Assembly (NCBI GenBank): GCA_950295325.1 | Contig: OX485806.1 | Coordinates: forward strand, 54,679,169 to 54,743,168 | DNA length: 64,000 nt | DNA from: Polytrichum commune | Lineage: Eukaryota; Streptophyta; Polytrichopsida; Polytrichales; Polytrichaceae | Direction of reading: 5' to 3' | Shown here: piece by piece, positions 22,825 through 36,005 of the stretch | How the letters are laid out: each line of letters starts with the position of its first letter | Position numbering within the stretch: position 1 is the first letter of the stretch | Made by a program: the position numbers and the translations under genes | The notes under the pieces: model-generated | What the model was told of the DNA's origin: nothing | Databases searched by the model: none | Seen by the model: the letters and a program-made list of their open reading frames with translations, nothing else

Positions 22825-23640
22825 ACCTCAGATTTATTTCCAATGGCAAAGAGGCTCACAATTGAGGATTTTAAACAAAAACATTAGATTATTGATAGAA
22901 AAATTAGCCAAATAACCATTTGGATTAACATGGCTTTAAAAGAAAGACCCTATGAGGTTGGTTGGGTGTATTTTACCCTTGGGGTAAAAATATTAAACAA
23001 GTAGGAAATTAAGAACCAAAGGGGTAAAAAGAAAATGTTCTTTATCTGAATCGGAAATATTAAGGAGTGAGATAGAAGTAGGTAGGTTAAATTGGAAGCA
23101 ACCAATTTCATTGACAAAAATCAAGCGGCGGCAAAAAATCAGTAATTTTGGAAATGGCCAAGGAAGAAAAAAAATGAAGATGACAACTACGTGCATAAGG
23201 AATTTACCAACTACAGCAAGAGGGCTTGGCGGCCACCATTGCCAACCAAAATTCAAATTCAAATTAAATTGAGAATTTTTTTATTAGGGCTTCGGCAAGT
23301 GTGTTGTGAGATGGTGTTCCTCTCTGCATTTAGCACCGAGGGATTAGGTTCCCACCATTCAAGGGGAAGGACCCCTCGGTGAGTGGGAGAAATGGAGGGT
23401 CCAACCCTTCATTCAAGGGGATAAAATTCTTTTTCCCCCCCCACGATTATCTTTTCACTTCGCACGGCGAAGCATTTAAAAATTATAGATGAGAAGAGCA
23501 AACATTCTCCACTTCAATAAAAAAGATAAAAAATATTTTCATTTTATATTGTGGGCGTGAGCCATGTTTGTTGTAGTTAAAATCATTGTAAGTGAGGTAG
23601 TGTATTTTTAAATACACCCTTAAGTTGCTTCCCCATTTTC
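22825..23640 (+). repeat. Repeat Z (LTR-like, begins TGTGAGCCTC at 21529)
   Basis: Three copies occur in the window: here, inverted at 38550-39322, and more diverged and inverted at about 60538-61296. Shared blocks include the TTTACCC...GGGTAAAA region and a GCCAAC segment. A TGTGAGC start suggests an LTR. The other end, near 23640, is not sharply defined. No coding capacity is recognised. Confidence 0.6.
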
Positions 23641-24239
23641 ATTTGAGTATAGTGGATGCAAAATTTGCAATTTAGTTTTGAGTGAGTCTTGCCCTTAAAG
23701 TTAGTTTTTTAACAAGTCTTAGGTTGCTGAAATCAAGATTAGTTAGTAGAAGGTATGAATATTTGAATGAAGGTATTTCAGTTGCCTCTCAAATAATAAG
23801 TATTGACTTTGTAAGCACATATCTATAAGAAAAAAACATATGGTAACTTTAGTATTTGGATGAATTATAGATCTTGTTTTGAAGTTTTTAGAAAATAAAA
23901 GTTTGTTGAAATAAAAGTTAATGAGTAGAAATTATGAAGGTTTGAATGAAGGTGTCTTAGTTGTCTTTCAATTTGTAAGCATTGACTTTGAAAAAAACAT
24001 GTTGTTGCTTTGATATTTATAGGTCTTGTTGTTAACTTTTCAAAATACCAAAATTTATTCCATTTGAAGCTTGTAAGCAAAATTTGTAGGTATTCAAGTG
24101 GAAGGATGTCTAATGCCTTAGAGTTGCCAAAGCCAACTTCCCATTTTTTTTAAATATTTAAGTTGTATTTATTTCAATATGTTATTTTATTAGTTTTCAA
24201 TTGTATAAAAAATGAATAAAAAATAACAAAATAATAATG
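23641..24239. repeat. AT-rich DNA with a diverged 176-bp tandem duplication
   Basis: The segment with TTTGAATGAAGG...AGTATTGACTTTG at about 23740-23810 recurs at about 23915-23990 (TTTGAATGAAGG...GCATTGACTTTG). No gene is seen. Confidence 0.55.
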
Positions 24240-24839
24240 AATTAATGAAGATCTAGGCAAAAAAAAACCTATCGCCAGTCGGGTACCCATCCACCGAGTT
24301 ATTCTTACAACTAATCGAATGTTCCATATTTGAAGGGTATGTGGACTCCTCATCCATCCAATTAAGCAAGTCCACTCATTATTCCGTCAATTTGAGCAAA
24401 GAATAATTGAAAACCAGACACAAAAGTGTAGGCTAGGTTATTTCATGTCATTAGGTTTAGGTTGCCTTGATCCCATGGCTGGTGCATCTGCGTGTAGACT
24501 AGGATAGATTAGGCATTAGATTAGAAAAAATTGATGTAGCTTAGATATTCACCTGAGGTACTTAAAATCTAGGTACAACCTACCAAAAGAATACAACCCG
24601 ATTACTAATTTCCTTCACAAACCGAAGCACTCATGAAATATCATAACATTTGGGTTCGGCTAGGGCACATGCTAAGGCAGACCACCTTCACCGAAGGGCT
24701 TGTGTAGTCTTTTTAGGCTCCCTCGGAGGGGGATGCCCAAAAGCATCACATGATTGGTACATGAAATCAAATCACCATAACATTTTTGAGCTCAATCTTT
24801 TAATTTAAATAAAAAACAATATAGCTAACAGATCCCATT
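24240..24839. repeat. Repeat with inverted copy at 57.98-58.32 kb
   Basis: 24423-24750 matches the reverse complement of 57983-58320 at roughly 80 percent by eye. Shared blocks include GGTTGCCTTGATCCCA, CGTGTAGACTA and AGGCTCCCTCGGA. Class unknown and noncoding. Confidence 0.65.
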
Positions 24840-27090
24840 TGGACCATAATGGGTGGATGAAGAAATCAAAGCTCTTCTTATAGTGAACATATGGAGTGTT
24901 GATTTTAGTTAGTTGAATGCATTTATGCATAATTGGATGTATTGAAGGTCATTTAAATTGAAAAAGAAATCATTTGAGCAATTTGAGGGTGTAAAAATAT
25001 ATTTGAGTTGAAAAATAAAGATGATTTGAATGGTAGAGGTTGGAAAGGAAAATTTTAATTGAAGATAGCTTAATTTGAATGATTTGAAAATGTATGATTT
25101 CAGTGGTTCAAAGGTGCAAATGCATATTTAAGAGTAAGAGGTTTCATTTGAGGTGAAGAAGTTATGACTTGACTTAATTGAGAGCGCAAAGGTATATTTG
25201 AGAAGAAAAAAAACTTGATTTGTATTGATTGAAGTTTTTGAAAACATTGTGTACATATGATCACTTTGAAAAAATTTATTTGAGTGATAAAAGATTATAT
25301 CTCAAATATTTTTTGAGCATAAGATGACATCATTTGAAGGTGTAAATGTTACAGCCATTCAAAAGTTCAACGGAGAGAATTTCAACGTTTGGAAGTTCAA
25401 TTTGGAGATGGAATTGGCTTTTGTTGATCTTTGGGACATTGCTCACAAATCCGAGGGAAATCCACTTTCCAACATTGATCACAAAATGAAGAAAAATTAA
25501 AACGTGCCAAAAAAACAATGTCCATCATTGTATTCAACTTGGCACACAATCAACTTATGCACAGTGAGAGTTGTAAAGGATCATCAGAGGCATGGATGAT
25601 GTTTTGCAACATCCATCCATGAGACAAGGAGCTTATCAAACATTCTTTTTATTTTCCACAAGTTTTTCACATGCAAGAAGGCGATAACTTGTTGGGCCAC
25701 ATCAACAAAATCAAGGCACTTGCAAATTAACTTGCTTATTTGCTTGGAGGTACTTGTAAAAATAAGCTGTTTTTTTCTCGAGAGCTTGTCAACCTCGTAC
25801 AAATGTTTGGTCACCACTTTGGAGACCATCCGATAGAAAACCCGACTATGGAGTACGTAACAACATGTTTGATGCATGAAATATCGAAGAAGATGGAAAA
25901 TAATCGAAGGTAATGATGTCGTATTGATATTGTATCAAAACAAAATGGGCAATCCATCTTCATCCAAAGACATCAAGACGTGCTACTATTGTGGCAACCG
26001 GGCCACATTGTATGTTTTTTATCTAATGCAAAGAACAATGCTAGGGAGAATGTAAAATACATGAAGGATGATGATGATTGTGCATTTGCAATGCAACATG
26101 GAATGCATTCCAATGCCATGTATATGGGGATGATGGATTCATGAGCAACGAAACACATGATTTCATATAGGTTGACATTTGACACATACGAGGTAATTGC
26201 TTCATGTGATGTTCATTTGGGTGATGATAGCATTGTAGAAGAATCAGAATGGGATCCATTTTTATTGAAATACTAGTGATAGATAAAATAAAGAGAATTC
26301 ACATCAAGGATGCCCTCCATGTGTCCAAATTACAAGGAAATTTACTCTTTATGAGCAAACTTTTGTCAAGCGGTGCAATTCAGCCTAATCAAATGCATTA
26401 TGAGACCTATAAAGGAATAATTGTTGCAATAACTCTACATTAAGGCAACTTGTACCAAATGAATTTCACCAAGGTACATGAAGTGGATACGACCAACTTG
26501 GTATAAACATCAACAAAAGATAACACACTTGAGCTTTGGTATTGCTAGCTTGGGCATTGAACACGAAAAATGTTCATGCATTTCAAAGCATGGTGAGTGG
26601 CATGAACCTTGGAAAAATTTCTTGACCCATCTCTTCATTGGTTTGTGAATTGTGCATTGAGGATAAACAACATATGACAATGTTCCTCGATGACGGGGAA
26701 AAACAAGCAAATAAGCCTTTGGAGACTATGCATTCGAACGTGTATGGCCCCATGAATACCACATCCATGGAAATGTGCAAGGTATTTTATTACCTTCATT
26801 GCCAATTTTTTGAGGAAAGTGTGGATGTACATGTTGAAGACAGAAGGAGTTTGTTTGGAGAAATTCAAAGAATTAAGGCCCTTGTGAAAATGCAATCAGA
26901 ACATAAGATCAAGGTGTTTTGGTCAAACAACACTGGGAAGTTTATTTCAAAGAAGTTAAATTTAAATGAAAAATGAATATAACATTCAAAAGCAAAATCC
27001 ACCCTATATAGACCTCAACAAAATAGAGTGGTTGAATGTGTAAATTGCTCTATTGTGAAGATGGCAAGGAGCATGTTACATGGTTCATGC
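24840..27090 (+). mobile_element. Ty1/copia retrotransposon fragment (leader, gag, protease region, part of integrase)
   Basis: After a leader with repeated TTTGA-rich units (24870-25320), ATG at 25326 begins a copia gag with FNGENFNVWKFNLEMELAF. A pre-integrase stretch follows (IHIKDALHVSKLQGNLLFMS, about 26300-26360). The integrase N-terminal part has CELCIEDKQH (about 26641-26670) and SEHKIKVFWSNNTGKF (about 26898-26945), and ends with PQQNRVVE and MARSMLHG (to about 27090). RT and RNase H are missing because opposite-strand copia sequence begins there. Stops are numerous. Confidence 0.85.
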
Positions 27091-30000
27091 TGATGGTATG
27101 GGCTTCTTTATTCCTCTCAAATTTTACTCCTAGGCAATAATGCAACTCACCGAGGTCGCTCATCATAAATGCTTTCTCGAGCTCCGATTTGAGCCACTTC
27201 GATTGGGTTACATTGCTTGCCAATATAATCAATTCATCCACGTAAAGGATTGTAACAAAAAAAACTCACCCATTTTTTTGACGTACAACAAATGATTTGT
27301 TTGGTTCTTCCAAAAACCCTCGTTAATGAAAAATGAACACACATCCTCGGCAATTGCTTGAGCCCATACAAAGCTTTCTTGAGGTTGCACACAAGGTGTT
27401 CATTCCTTTTTGTATGAAACCCTCCAGTTGATCCATGTAGATCCCCACCTCTAATATTTCATTAAAAAATTCCGCTTTTATGTTCATTTGGTGGATCATT
27501 TAGTCCATGGCTACCACAATTGTAAGAATGCATCTTATGGTGATAAATTTGGCCACGGGGGTTAAAAACTCGTTGAAATCCACTCTGGCCACTTTAAAAC
27601 ATCCCTTTGCTACTAACCGTGTTTTTTACCTAACAATTTCACCCGATGGATCCTTCTTGGTGTGGAACACCCATTTGCATTATACACTCTTGCAATTCTT
27701 TGCAAGGTTGGTAAATTCCCACGTACCGTTGGCCATGAGCGAGTCGTACCCCTCTTGCATTGCGGCCTCCCACTTGCTTGTATTTTTGGATCTCATTGCT
27801 TTGCATAAATTCAAAGGATCATCCAAAATGTCATATTGGCCCATTTTTTACTGTATTGGGGTAGAATGTGATTATTCCATCACTCTCCGGGTGAGCACCG
27901 CTCCTCTTAGGATATCTTTTATTTTTGCCAAATCTCTTAACACGGCTGTCATTCTTCGTGGATATTTTGATTGTATTTTCATTTGCAAGCAAGTGATCTC
28001 CCATTTGCTCCTTAAGTTCTTTACCGTCATCACACAAAGATGATTTACAAGATTCGTCCACAACAACCAAAGTGGGGCCTTTATTTCTTTCACTTGGATA
28101 CATCTCCAAATAATTTCCAATGCTTGTGCTATATTCTATGCATACCACATCTTTATTTTATGATTTTTTTGCAAACATATTAGCCTATAGGCATTGGTTT
28201 CCTGACAATAACCCAAAAAAAAAACATTATGTATCCTTTGCATTGAGTTCCATGTTTTTCCCATTCCATGCTTCCTCAAACGTAATGGAGTCCAACGCCC
28301 TCATTGAAGATTGATTTTTGTATGTATACTGCCCAAAACGTTTTGTCGAGGTTTTGAATATGAAGCATGTTCATTGCCATCTTCATGATGGTGTGATTTG
28401 AATGCTTCGCCACTCCATTTTGTTAAGGCATATTCATGGTGGGCATTTGCTTCTCGATGCCATGATCCTTCAAAAAATGATTGATTGCTTTGGAAACAAT
28501 TCCCCACCGATGTCTGACCAAAATGCCATGACTTTGTACTCTAATTGTGTCTTTACAAGCGCTTTGAACTCCTTGAATTTCTAAATCTTTTTTTTTGGAA
28601 TTCAACGTATACAACCATACCCTCCTCAAAAAATCGTCAATGAAGGTCACAAAATACCTTACACCGCCTATGAATGTGTCCTCAAGGGGGACATATACGT
28701 TGGAATGCACAATCTCCAAAGGTTTGTTTGCTTACCTCTTTCTTTGTTTAGAAATGCACGCTTTGTATAACAATGATGATGTGGGGCAAATAATTTTTGG
28801 CAAATTCATTGATGCAAGCTCGGTTGATGTTACATTTCACGATTGCTTCCACAACAATGGATATTTTGATAGCTTTGATAGCACTATCATCACTCATATG
28901 CACATTGTGTGGAGCAATTACCTCATACGTGTCGAATGCATCTTAGGCAAATTCATGTGTTTCGAGGCTATCGATTCCATGCTCCACTTGCACATACTCT
29001 TAGAATGTGCTCCATTACCCATTACAAATGCGTAGTTGTCATCGTTGTCTTTCGCATTCTTTGCATATTATTGCTATTTGTTTTTTTGGTAGCAAAAACA
29101 ACCAATGTAGCCCGGTTTGTCACAATAAAAGCTTGATTTTATACCTTGGCACAGAAATGAATTGCCGCCTTTGCTTTGTCACAGTACCATGGTGGCATTC
29201 CCACCTTGGAATTCATTTTTCTTGCATTTTGATATTTCATGCATCAAACGCGTCGTCAAGTAGTGTATCATAAACTCCTTTATCGACATCATTTCTAAGG
29301 TGGTGATCAAGTTATCATACAATGCCGGCAAGCTCTCAAACGAGGTCATGACAATATTTTTGTCTCTTATAGGTATCTTCGCACAAGCAAGTTGATCCAT
29401 GAACGCCTTGACCATTTTGATGTGGTACAATTAGTCGTCGCCTTTTACATCTTGCAAATAAAACCATTTGTGGCAAATAAAGAGGGTGTTAGACAAACTT
29501 TTTGTCTCTTGAATGTTGCAAATGGTCCTTCATGCCTTTGCGGGTCCTTTACAACTATTGATGTGCGGAAATTGGTTCTCTGCCAAATTGAGGCCAATGA
29601 TAGACATGGATTTTTGACACGTTTTTTGTACTCTTTCAACATTCTCAAATACCTCAGGTTAGATCTTCTATACCTCAAGAAAGTTTTTAAAATACTCACA
29701 TCATTCAAATAAAATATCTTTTACCTCAAATGCCTTCTCTTCACAAATAACTCAAGTTAGATCTTCTACACTTCAAGAGAGTTCTTAAGACACTCAAGTC
29801 ATTCAAATAAGACTTCTTTCACCTCAAATGGCCTACACTCTCAAATAAGTCTTTCAATACTCAAGAAATTCAAATCACATGTTTTTGCATCAAACATAAA
29901 TTCAAGAAAAAACATAAAAACAAAGAAATACTTACAACAACTAAATGTGCCTTTGGACACCTCCAACGTTCCAAAGCCCTGACCCCTCAAGATCCATTCC

Positions 30001-30110
30001 GCAACCTCAAAGCAATCAAATCTCTAGGCAGTTTATATACATGGTGGGCCCATAACCTATTAAATATCAATAAGACTAAAGATAAGATTGCATAAGCATA
30101 TACACATACA
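27091..30110 (-). mobile_element. Ty1/copia retrotransposon, second copy in opposite orientation (5' LTR part to RT)
   Basis: Read on the minus strand. A TATATAAAC box lies near 30037 (5' LTR), then a leader, then a gag piece (29179-29430, with DQLACAKIPIRDKNIVMTSF). An integrase piece lies at 28423-28719 (RYFVTFIDDFLRRVWLY), and an RT piece at 27050-27241 contains ELIILASNVTQSKW and SDLGELHYCLGVKFE. Frames are broken by stops. Gag and leader resemble the plus-strand copy, so both belong to one family. The element is truncated in RT at the junction with that copy. No primer-binding site was recognised. Confidence 0.85.
29641..29828. repeat. 98-bp tandem duplication in the copia leader
   Basis: CAGGTTAGATCTTCTATACC (about 29655) recurs as CAAGTTAGATCTTCTACACT (about 29753), and both units end in ACCTCAAATG. 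Confidence 0.75.
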
Positions 30111-33100
30111 CAAAGGCATATGCATAACATTTGCAATGAGATGATCTCATGCTCCCCTTCCTTTGTCTTCTATTGTTTTTCTCCTTTTCATTGGTTCATA
30201 CAAACAATATGGGATAACATTTATCTCTCTTTGGACTAGGATTGTAGACTTATTCTAACCTTATTGTTTCTCATAACTCTTTCATTATATTTCTATTGGA
30301 TATGAGCAATCTAATGCTTTGCTTTCTACGTACTTAATGGCCTCTCTTATATTTCTAAAAAAATTCTTTTCCAATGACGACTATGCACACACTGACTAGA
30401 TTTTCATAATCATTCCAAGTGTAATTCAAAGTCTTAAATCCAAAGCTCGAGTAGAAGAATGTTTGGTGGTACATCAAGTAATTCCAAGTTTTGACTAATT
30501 TTTAATTTGGGAAACCACATGTTTTCGTTGCTGCCTCTAAGTTTGTTTGATGTTTCCAAGTCTAGATTTCAAATTGTCTTTTGCTTGACTTTCTTGCTTG
30601 AATTTTTGGTATCATTTTTTTAGTTTTTTTAGTTTAGAGTTCAAGTATCTTTTTCCTTGATTTTTTTTTCATTGGTTTATTGGCCGTTTCTGTTAAATTT
30701 TACTTTGATTGACATTTGGGTCGTTTATACTTTTTTTTTTGTTCAACCTTTTGCTCATTTTATGTACTATCTTCTATTTTGAAGTTCCAAGTTTAATCAC
30801 TTTTATGAGTCCTTTGGCTTCCAAAGGTTTGCAACACTCATGTAAGGTGCTCATTGTCCAATAAGGTCCTTTAGGTGCCCCAAGTGCCTTCATATGTAGG
30901 GTCCAAAATTTATAAATCCTTTGATAGGGTGGTTACACGTCCTTTTCCTATCATCAAATGCTTCAATTATCTATTTTAAGTTTTATATGGTGTTATTTTC
31001 TAATTTTGTCTATCTAAATATTTTTTAAAGTAATTAACATATGTTTAATTGATATGTACCCGCGAGGGACATATGGCCCACTACATCCACATGCCTAGAT
31101 GTGTTGTGGTTTTCCGTTTCATCCAATGAAGTCCCATTTGTCACATTCAATTAAAATAAGTTGAGATAATTATGTTCATCCAAAGGATGGTCATCTTTTG
31201 GGCTTGTTGTTTCACCTACTTACTTTCATCTAATAGCATTTATTATTTAACGTGTGTTCCTTACTTACGTTATCAACTTAGTTCATGATCTCAGCTTTGA
31301 TCTCAATTTGGTTCCCAAACTCTGCCTTATTATCGATTTGGCCTCTGTTCTCAAACAAATTCTCAAACTATGCCTTTGTCTTTATCTTTGCAGTCGTTTT
31401 CTTGGCACAACTCGTCTATCAAGTTTTTCTCTTTTGCAACAATGTCTCTTGACTTGATTCTTCTTTCCCGCCTTGTGCAAAGTGAGCTAGGTGGCTCTAT
31501 ACTGTCCTAGTTGTAAGAAGTATTGGTAGCAAAAATACATGAGCCATAAATGATAGATTATACGTGGTAAACTAAGATGGTTAAGTAATTACTACCAAAA
31601 TTGTATGGTAGCACAATCTAAATCTAGTAGCACGTGGTTATTCCTGAATTCACATAGTGTCATAGAGGGATCTCCAAGTAATAAAGTTAGTTTGGTAGGG
31701 TAGATGGAGTATAATCGGTAAGAAAATTTGGTAAGAATTACCGTTATTCAATACACCATTACATGATTCTTTAGGTATGTCTAGACTAACCTATGAACTG
31801 GAAGGTGTTGGCATCGTTATCGTTAGGGTATTCATGATATTGCACGAAGCAAAACAAAAATAAAATAAAATAAATGATAAGTGCGAACTATTTACCAAGG
31901 GAGTAGATGAAGGATTATTTACCACTTGATGATTTAGGACGTGGGGCATGCCTTGGATGTTGTGGGAAAAGAAAATGATGCCAAAAGGTAAAGGGCCAGC
32001 GTAGGTAAAATATCATTCTATAGGATTGTAGTTTACAAAAATTTGAATGAATGGAAGATTGAATGACATCATAGATATTCAAGACGGTTCAAATAGTTTT
32101 GTTATTAAAGATGTAGTTTGTCATTCAACATCACATCTTGGGTTGGTCAGTGGAGGATTGGTCTACACACAACAAGTAAACATTGAGAAGAATATAGGGC
32201 AATGGGGATTACAATGTTACATGCCAATTGATGTGAAACAAAAAGGAAGGTTTGTACACCCAAAAATACCATAAGTACGAGTTGAATCACCAACCACCCA
32301 TCATTCCATTTAGTGATTTTGATCTCATTAAGAGATAGGAGCATGTTGTGCCAAACTAAACATATGGATGATTGCAAAGCCAATTGTACATAATTCAAAT
32401 ATATTTTGTTTGAATGACCAACATTACAACTACATAATACTAGGTGCCATCAAATGTATTTGTTTTCCTCTTGGGGTTTTATGAGTATATGCAGGTCAAT
32501 TGCACATTTTTCACGTTGTTAATTTTGGTACATTTTTTTTCATGAAATGTCCATGTGTGTTGCAAATAGCTATCTATTTGGTGGAAGATTGGGATGTTAA
32601 CTGCAACTCGCAGTCAACTTTGTAGTCTAGGAGTATACGTTAGCATCCTTGACATTGCATCGATGGGGGTTAAATCCTATAGTTTACCCGGGAGTGACTA
32701 ATACAATCAACCCCCTTGCCAACTATCCAAACAATTGCTCAATCAAATTATTATTTTGTAGTTCACATGGTGGTCAACACTGCCTAGCTATTGACTCCAA
32801 AGATTTCAAAAAATAAATCCCAAACGCCCTCTCCTTGCAAAAAAATTCTAGATTGTTGGATTTTATTGGTTAGAAATTTGAATAGTGATTTTTTTTTTCT
32901 TTGGATTTAGTTATTGGCCAATTTTTGGATTGTTTTATATTGATTATTGCAATTAACCTAGAGGTTGCATTGAATTGATCACATACAACTATACACGAGT
33001 GCATGACATATGAAGAACCTTAAGAAATATACACTATTTGGATTTGTATGGTAGTGTCATTAGAATTAAAGCATGTATTTGGTATATTGGCTATGTTGGT

Positions 33101-33348
33101 ATGAAAAAAAAACAACAAATGAACATACATTCATATTGATCATTTGATGGTAGACTTCAAAACAATGATTGCATTTTTATAAATTTTAGGATTAGATGCT
33201 TATGAATTACATACAAGGAATGAAAAAATACTCAACGATTTTAGTGATGAAAGTTAGGATTTTTCATTATACATATAATAGAGGTAGTTGTGAGGTAGTA
33301 TTTTTGTAAATTATCATAGTCAACATTAAAAAATATTTGATTTCATTT
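30111..33348. other. AT-rich DNA without recognisable genes
   Basis: Only short chance frames are present, such as 32047-32274. T-rich tracts lie at 30600-30760. I see no inverted termini or conserved domain. It is probably decayed repeat. Confidence 0.5.
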
Positions 33349-35760
33349 TCAAAAAAATTCAATATACATTGGTGTCATGGCTTGTGTGAGGTACAAATCA
33401 TAAATAAATCCTTTGTTTTGGCAATGGTATCCAACTTGATCCATCTTGACTATGTGTCCTACCCTCAATGAAAAAGGTTGAGGGGCCATTGGACTCAAAG
33501 ATTGTTTATAAATCTTGGCCCTCCCACATGGCCACGGAGAGAGGATTATGGGGTGGCAACATTGAAGCCAACAGAAGAGTTGTGACCGGTGTGAGGTGGG
33601 GTTTTCCAAGGTAAAGGACTCCAAGGTATGGCCCATATGAAGGGGGAGGGGGCTAAGTTCCAACGGGTGTGCTCCAAGAGGAAATGGAATATGCTAGTGG
33701 AGGGACCTACGTGGAACCCACTACTTTGCTCAACATTCCCAAAATTGCATTAGTTTTTGCGTTTGAACCCTCAGTTCCTCCTTAATGGCCAACACTGCAT
33801 GGCATTCTCCTCGGCCATTGTTTCCATCTCCTCATTCATCTTTTGCTTGAACTTAGCATTGAATTCCGCAATAAAAAAAAACACCTTCCCCTTGAATCTG
33901 TTGTATTTTTCATGGTCCACCTCAAGCTAAGCCACGATGTCCATTTTCCCCTTGTCTTTGTCAAAGGCATTGATGATGTCACCCTTATGTGATTCGTTAT
34001 GGGGGGACAATCTTTTCATTTTCATTCTTGTATCACAAAATTTAATGGATGGACGGGAACAATGGTTGAGATCGTTGAAGGGCTCCATTTTGGGGACAAT
34101 GAGTTTGGGTCTCGATGATGATGATGATGTAGAACAACCACCGAGAGTCCCTTGACACTTAAAGCCAGAGGCTCTTGTGTGCAGGACATCTTGGATCATG
34201 CTAGCATAAGACCATGTGCAACCACCCGGGGTGCCTTGAGGTTCATAGCCCAATCTAGGTGGAGGCATAATTGGGGGTAAGATTATGTTCAGAGGTGTAA
34301 TTCTTCAACACCCAACTCTTGAACCATGTCTCATTTATAGGTGGATGAGTTGCACCTCTAGTGACGGGAACTATCTTGTCGTCATCCGTTTCCAATTTAG
34401 GCATGGGTTCCTCCACTATTGGATTGACATCCATCTTCAAATCCAAAATGTCACTGATGTCCATCATGGATGCATTGTCCTTGTGAACTTCATATTCCTC
34501 GTGATCACTATAATCTATGAAATTGTTCACTATGAGCTAAGAATCTGAATCAAAACACCAAACAACAATTCAAATCAATCCTCAAACGTGTGTTTGTAAA
34601 AATCAACTTTCAACATTGAGACATGGTTGGTGTTATTCAAACGACCATTTGTAAAGGCTTTGTTCATTAATAATGTGAAAAATAACAAGGAACAAATGGT
34701 TTACAAACAAATGTTTGTAAGTCAATGTCCAACATTAGGGAAGGAGGTGATGACGAACTTTTGTTCGTAAAGTAAGGTTGCATAACAATCAAGCTTACCA
34801 TTGTTGCATAACTAAATTTGCTACCACCAAAAACATGTATACCATTTTTCCATTCTCAGCCAAACCCCACAATATCTTTATGTAGAATTTCATTTGTGAT
34901 TTACTGTCGGTGAAGATAGAGTACAATGTTTCTCGAAACAACTTTTTGGGAGGAAGATGGACATGCTATACATCTTGCTGAAATGGCCTACCTTCATGGG
35001 TATTTGCGTGTCCCTAAGTTATTGTACATCAAGAATATTAAGCTCACAGCCCCCACCTACTTGTTGCCACATGCCTTGTTCATTACAATGATCCTTTCGG
35101 TCTTGTAAAGCATGTATGTATTGTAGAAAATGTTGTATTTAAACATCATGTTTGGCTTGTAAAAGTTTGTCAAGGCGGCCATCTTTTCCTGTTGGACAAT
35201 CTACAACCAAACATGCAGTTCCCTCATGTCCGATGACTTGAAATTTATGAACTTTGACATGAAAGGATCATAGAAAGACATCATCTTTATCCTATGCCTT
35301 GTACAACTTGGAATGCACCCAAAATCAATGCGTCCAGAAGGGCATCCCTCCGGTCCTCCCGCACTCCCATCATAGAGGACCTATCGTTCCAACTATAGCA
35401 AGAACCCGGCTTGTATTTTGGCTACTTAAAAAATATTCTAGGATAGGGCAATTTTCTCCCAACCATGTTGTCAAGGACATGCACTGCATAATGGAGCAAC
35501 TTAAACTTTGTGAGCCTTTGGAGTGGCCAAAAAACCTCCCTCAAAAATGATGGGGGTATTTTCATCCTTCCAAGCACTATACTTTTCTTCACTCTTTAGA
35601 TCGAATATGTTTTTTGCATTGTATACATCAAAGAATGTTGTCCACATTTTCCATGTCTCTTTGGCAAAATAAATTAGTTTGAGTTCTCACTTTAGCTCAA
35701 GAACCAATTTCATGATTGTGAACTTCATGATGATGGAAGAAAACTAGCCCAACATTGCAT
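33349..35760 (-). pseudogene. Unclassified minus-strand coding relic
   Basis: Two adjacent minus-strand frames, 34255-34530 (acidic, with SDHEEYEVHKDN and INETWFKSWVLKNYTS) and 33927-34268 (with GYEPQGTPGGC repeated as GFKCQGTLGGC), plus upstream patches at 34870-35760 (AKETWKMWTTFFDVYNAKN, MYNNLGTRKYP) have protein-like composition. Stops separate them. I do not recognise the family. A decayed transposon polyprotein is the likeliest explanation. Confidence 0.3.
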
Positions 35761-36005
35761 CAAAAATACTTGCACATTTCACCTAACGTCGTCAATGATA
35801 TGGAATGTTTTGTGAACATTTGTTTTAAGAAATTGATAAATTATAGTGTTTATGACTGGTCATTTGTAAAAATTGATGATGGTAGTGTTTAAGAATAGTC
35901 ATTTGTATACCAATCTTCCAAACTGGCTACTTCACCTTGGCTATTTTTTTTCCTTTCGAGGTGATCTATGTGCAATCCAGACATCTATTCCTACAACAAT
36001 ATTGG
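35761..36005. other. Noncoding DNA before the gypsy 3' LTR
   Basis: No gene or repeat was identified. Confidence 0.4.
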
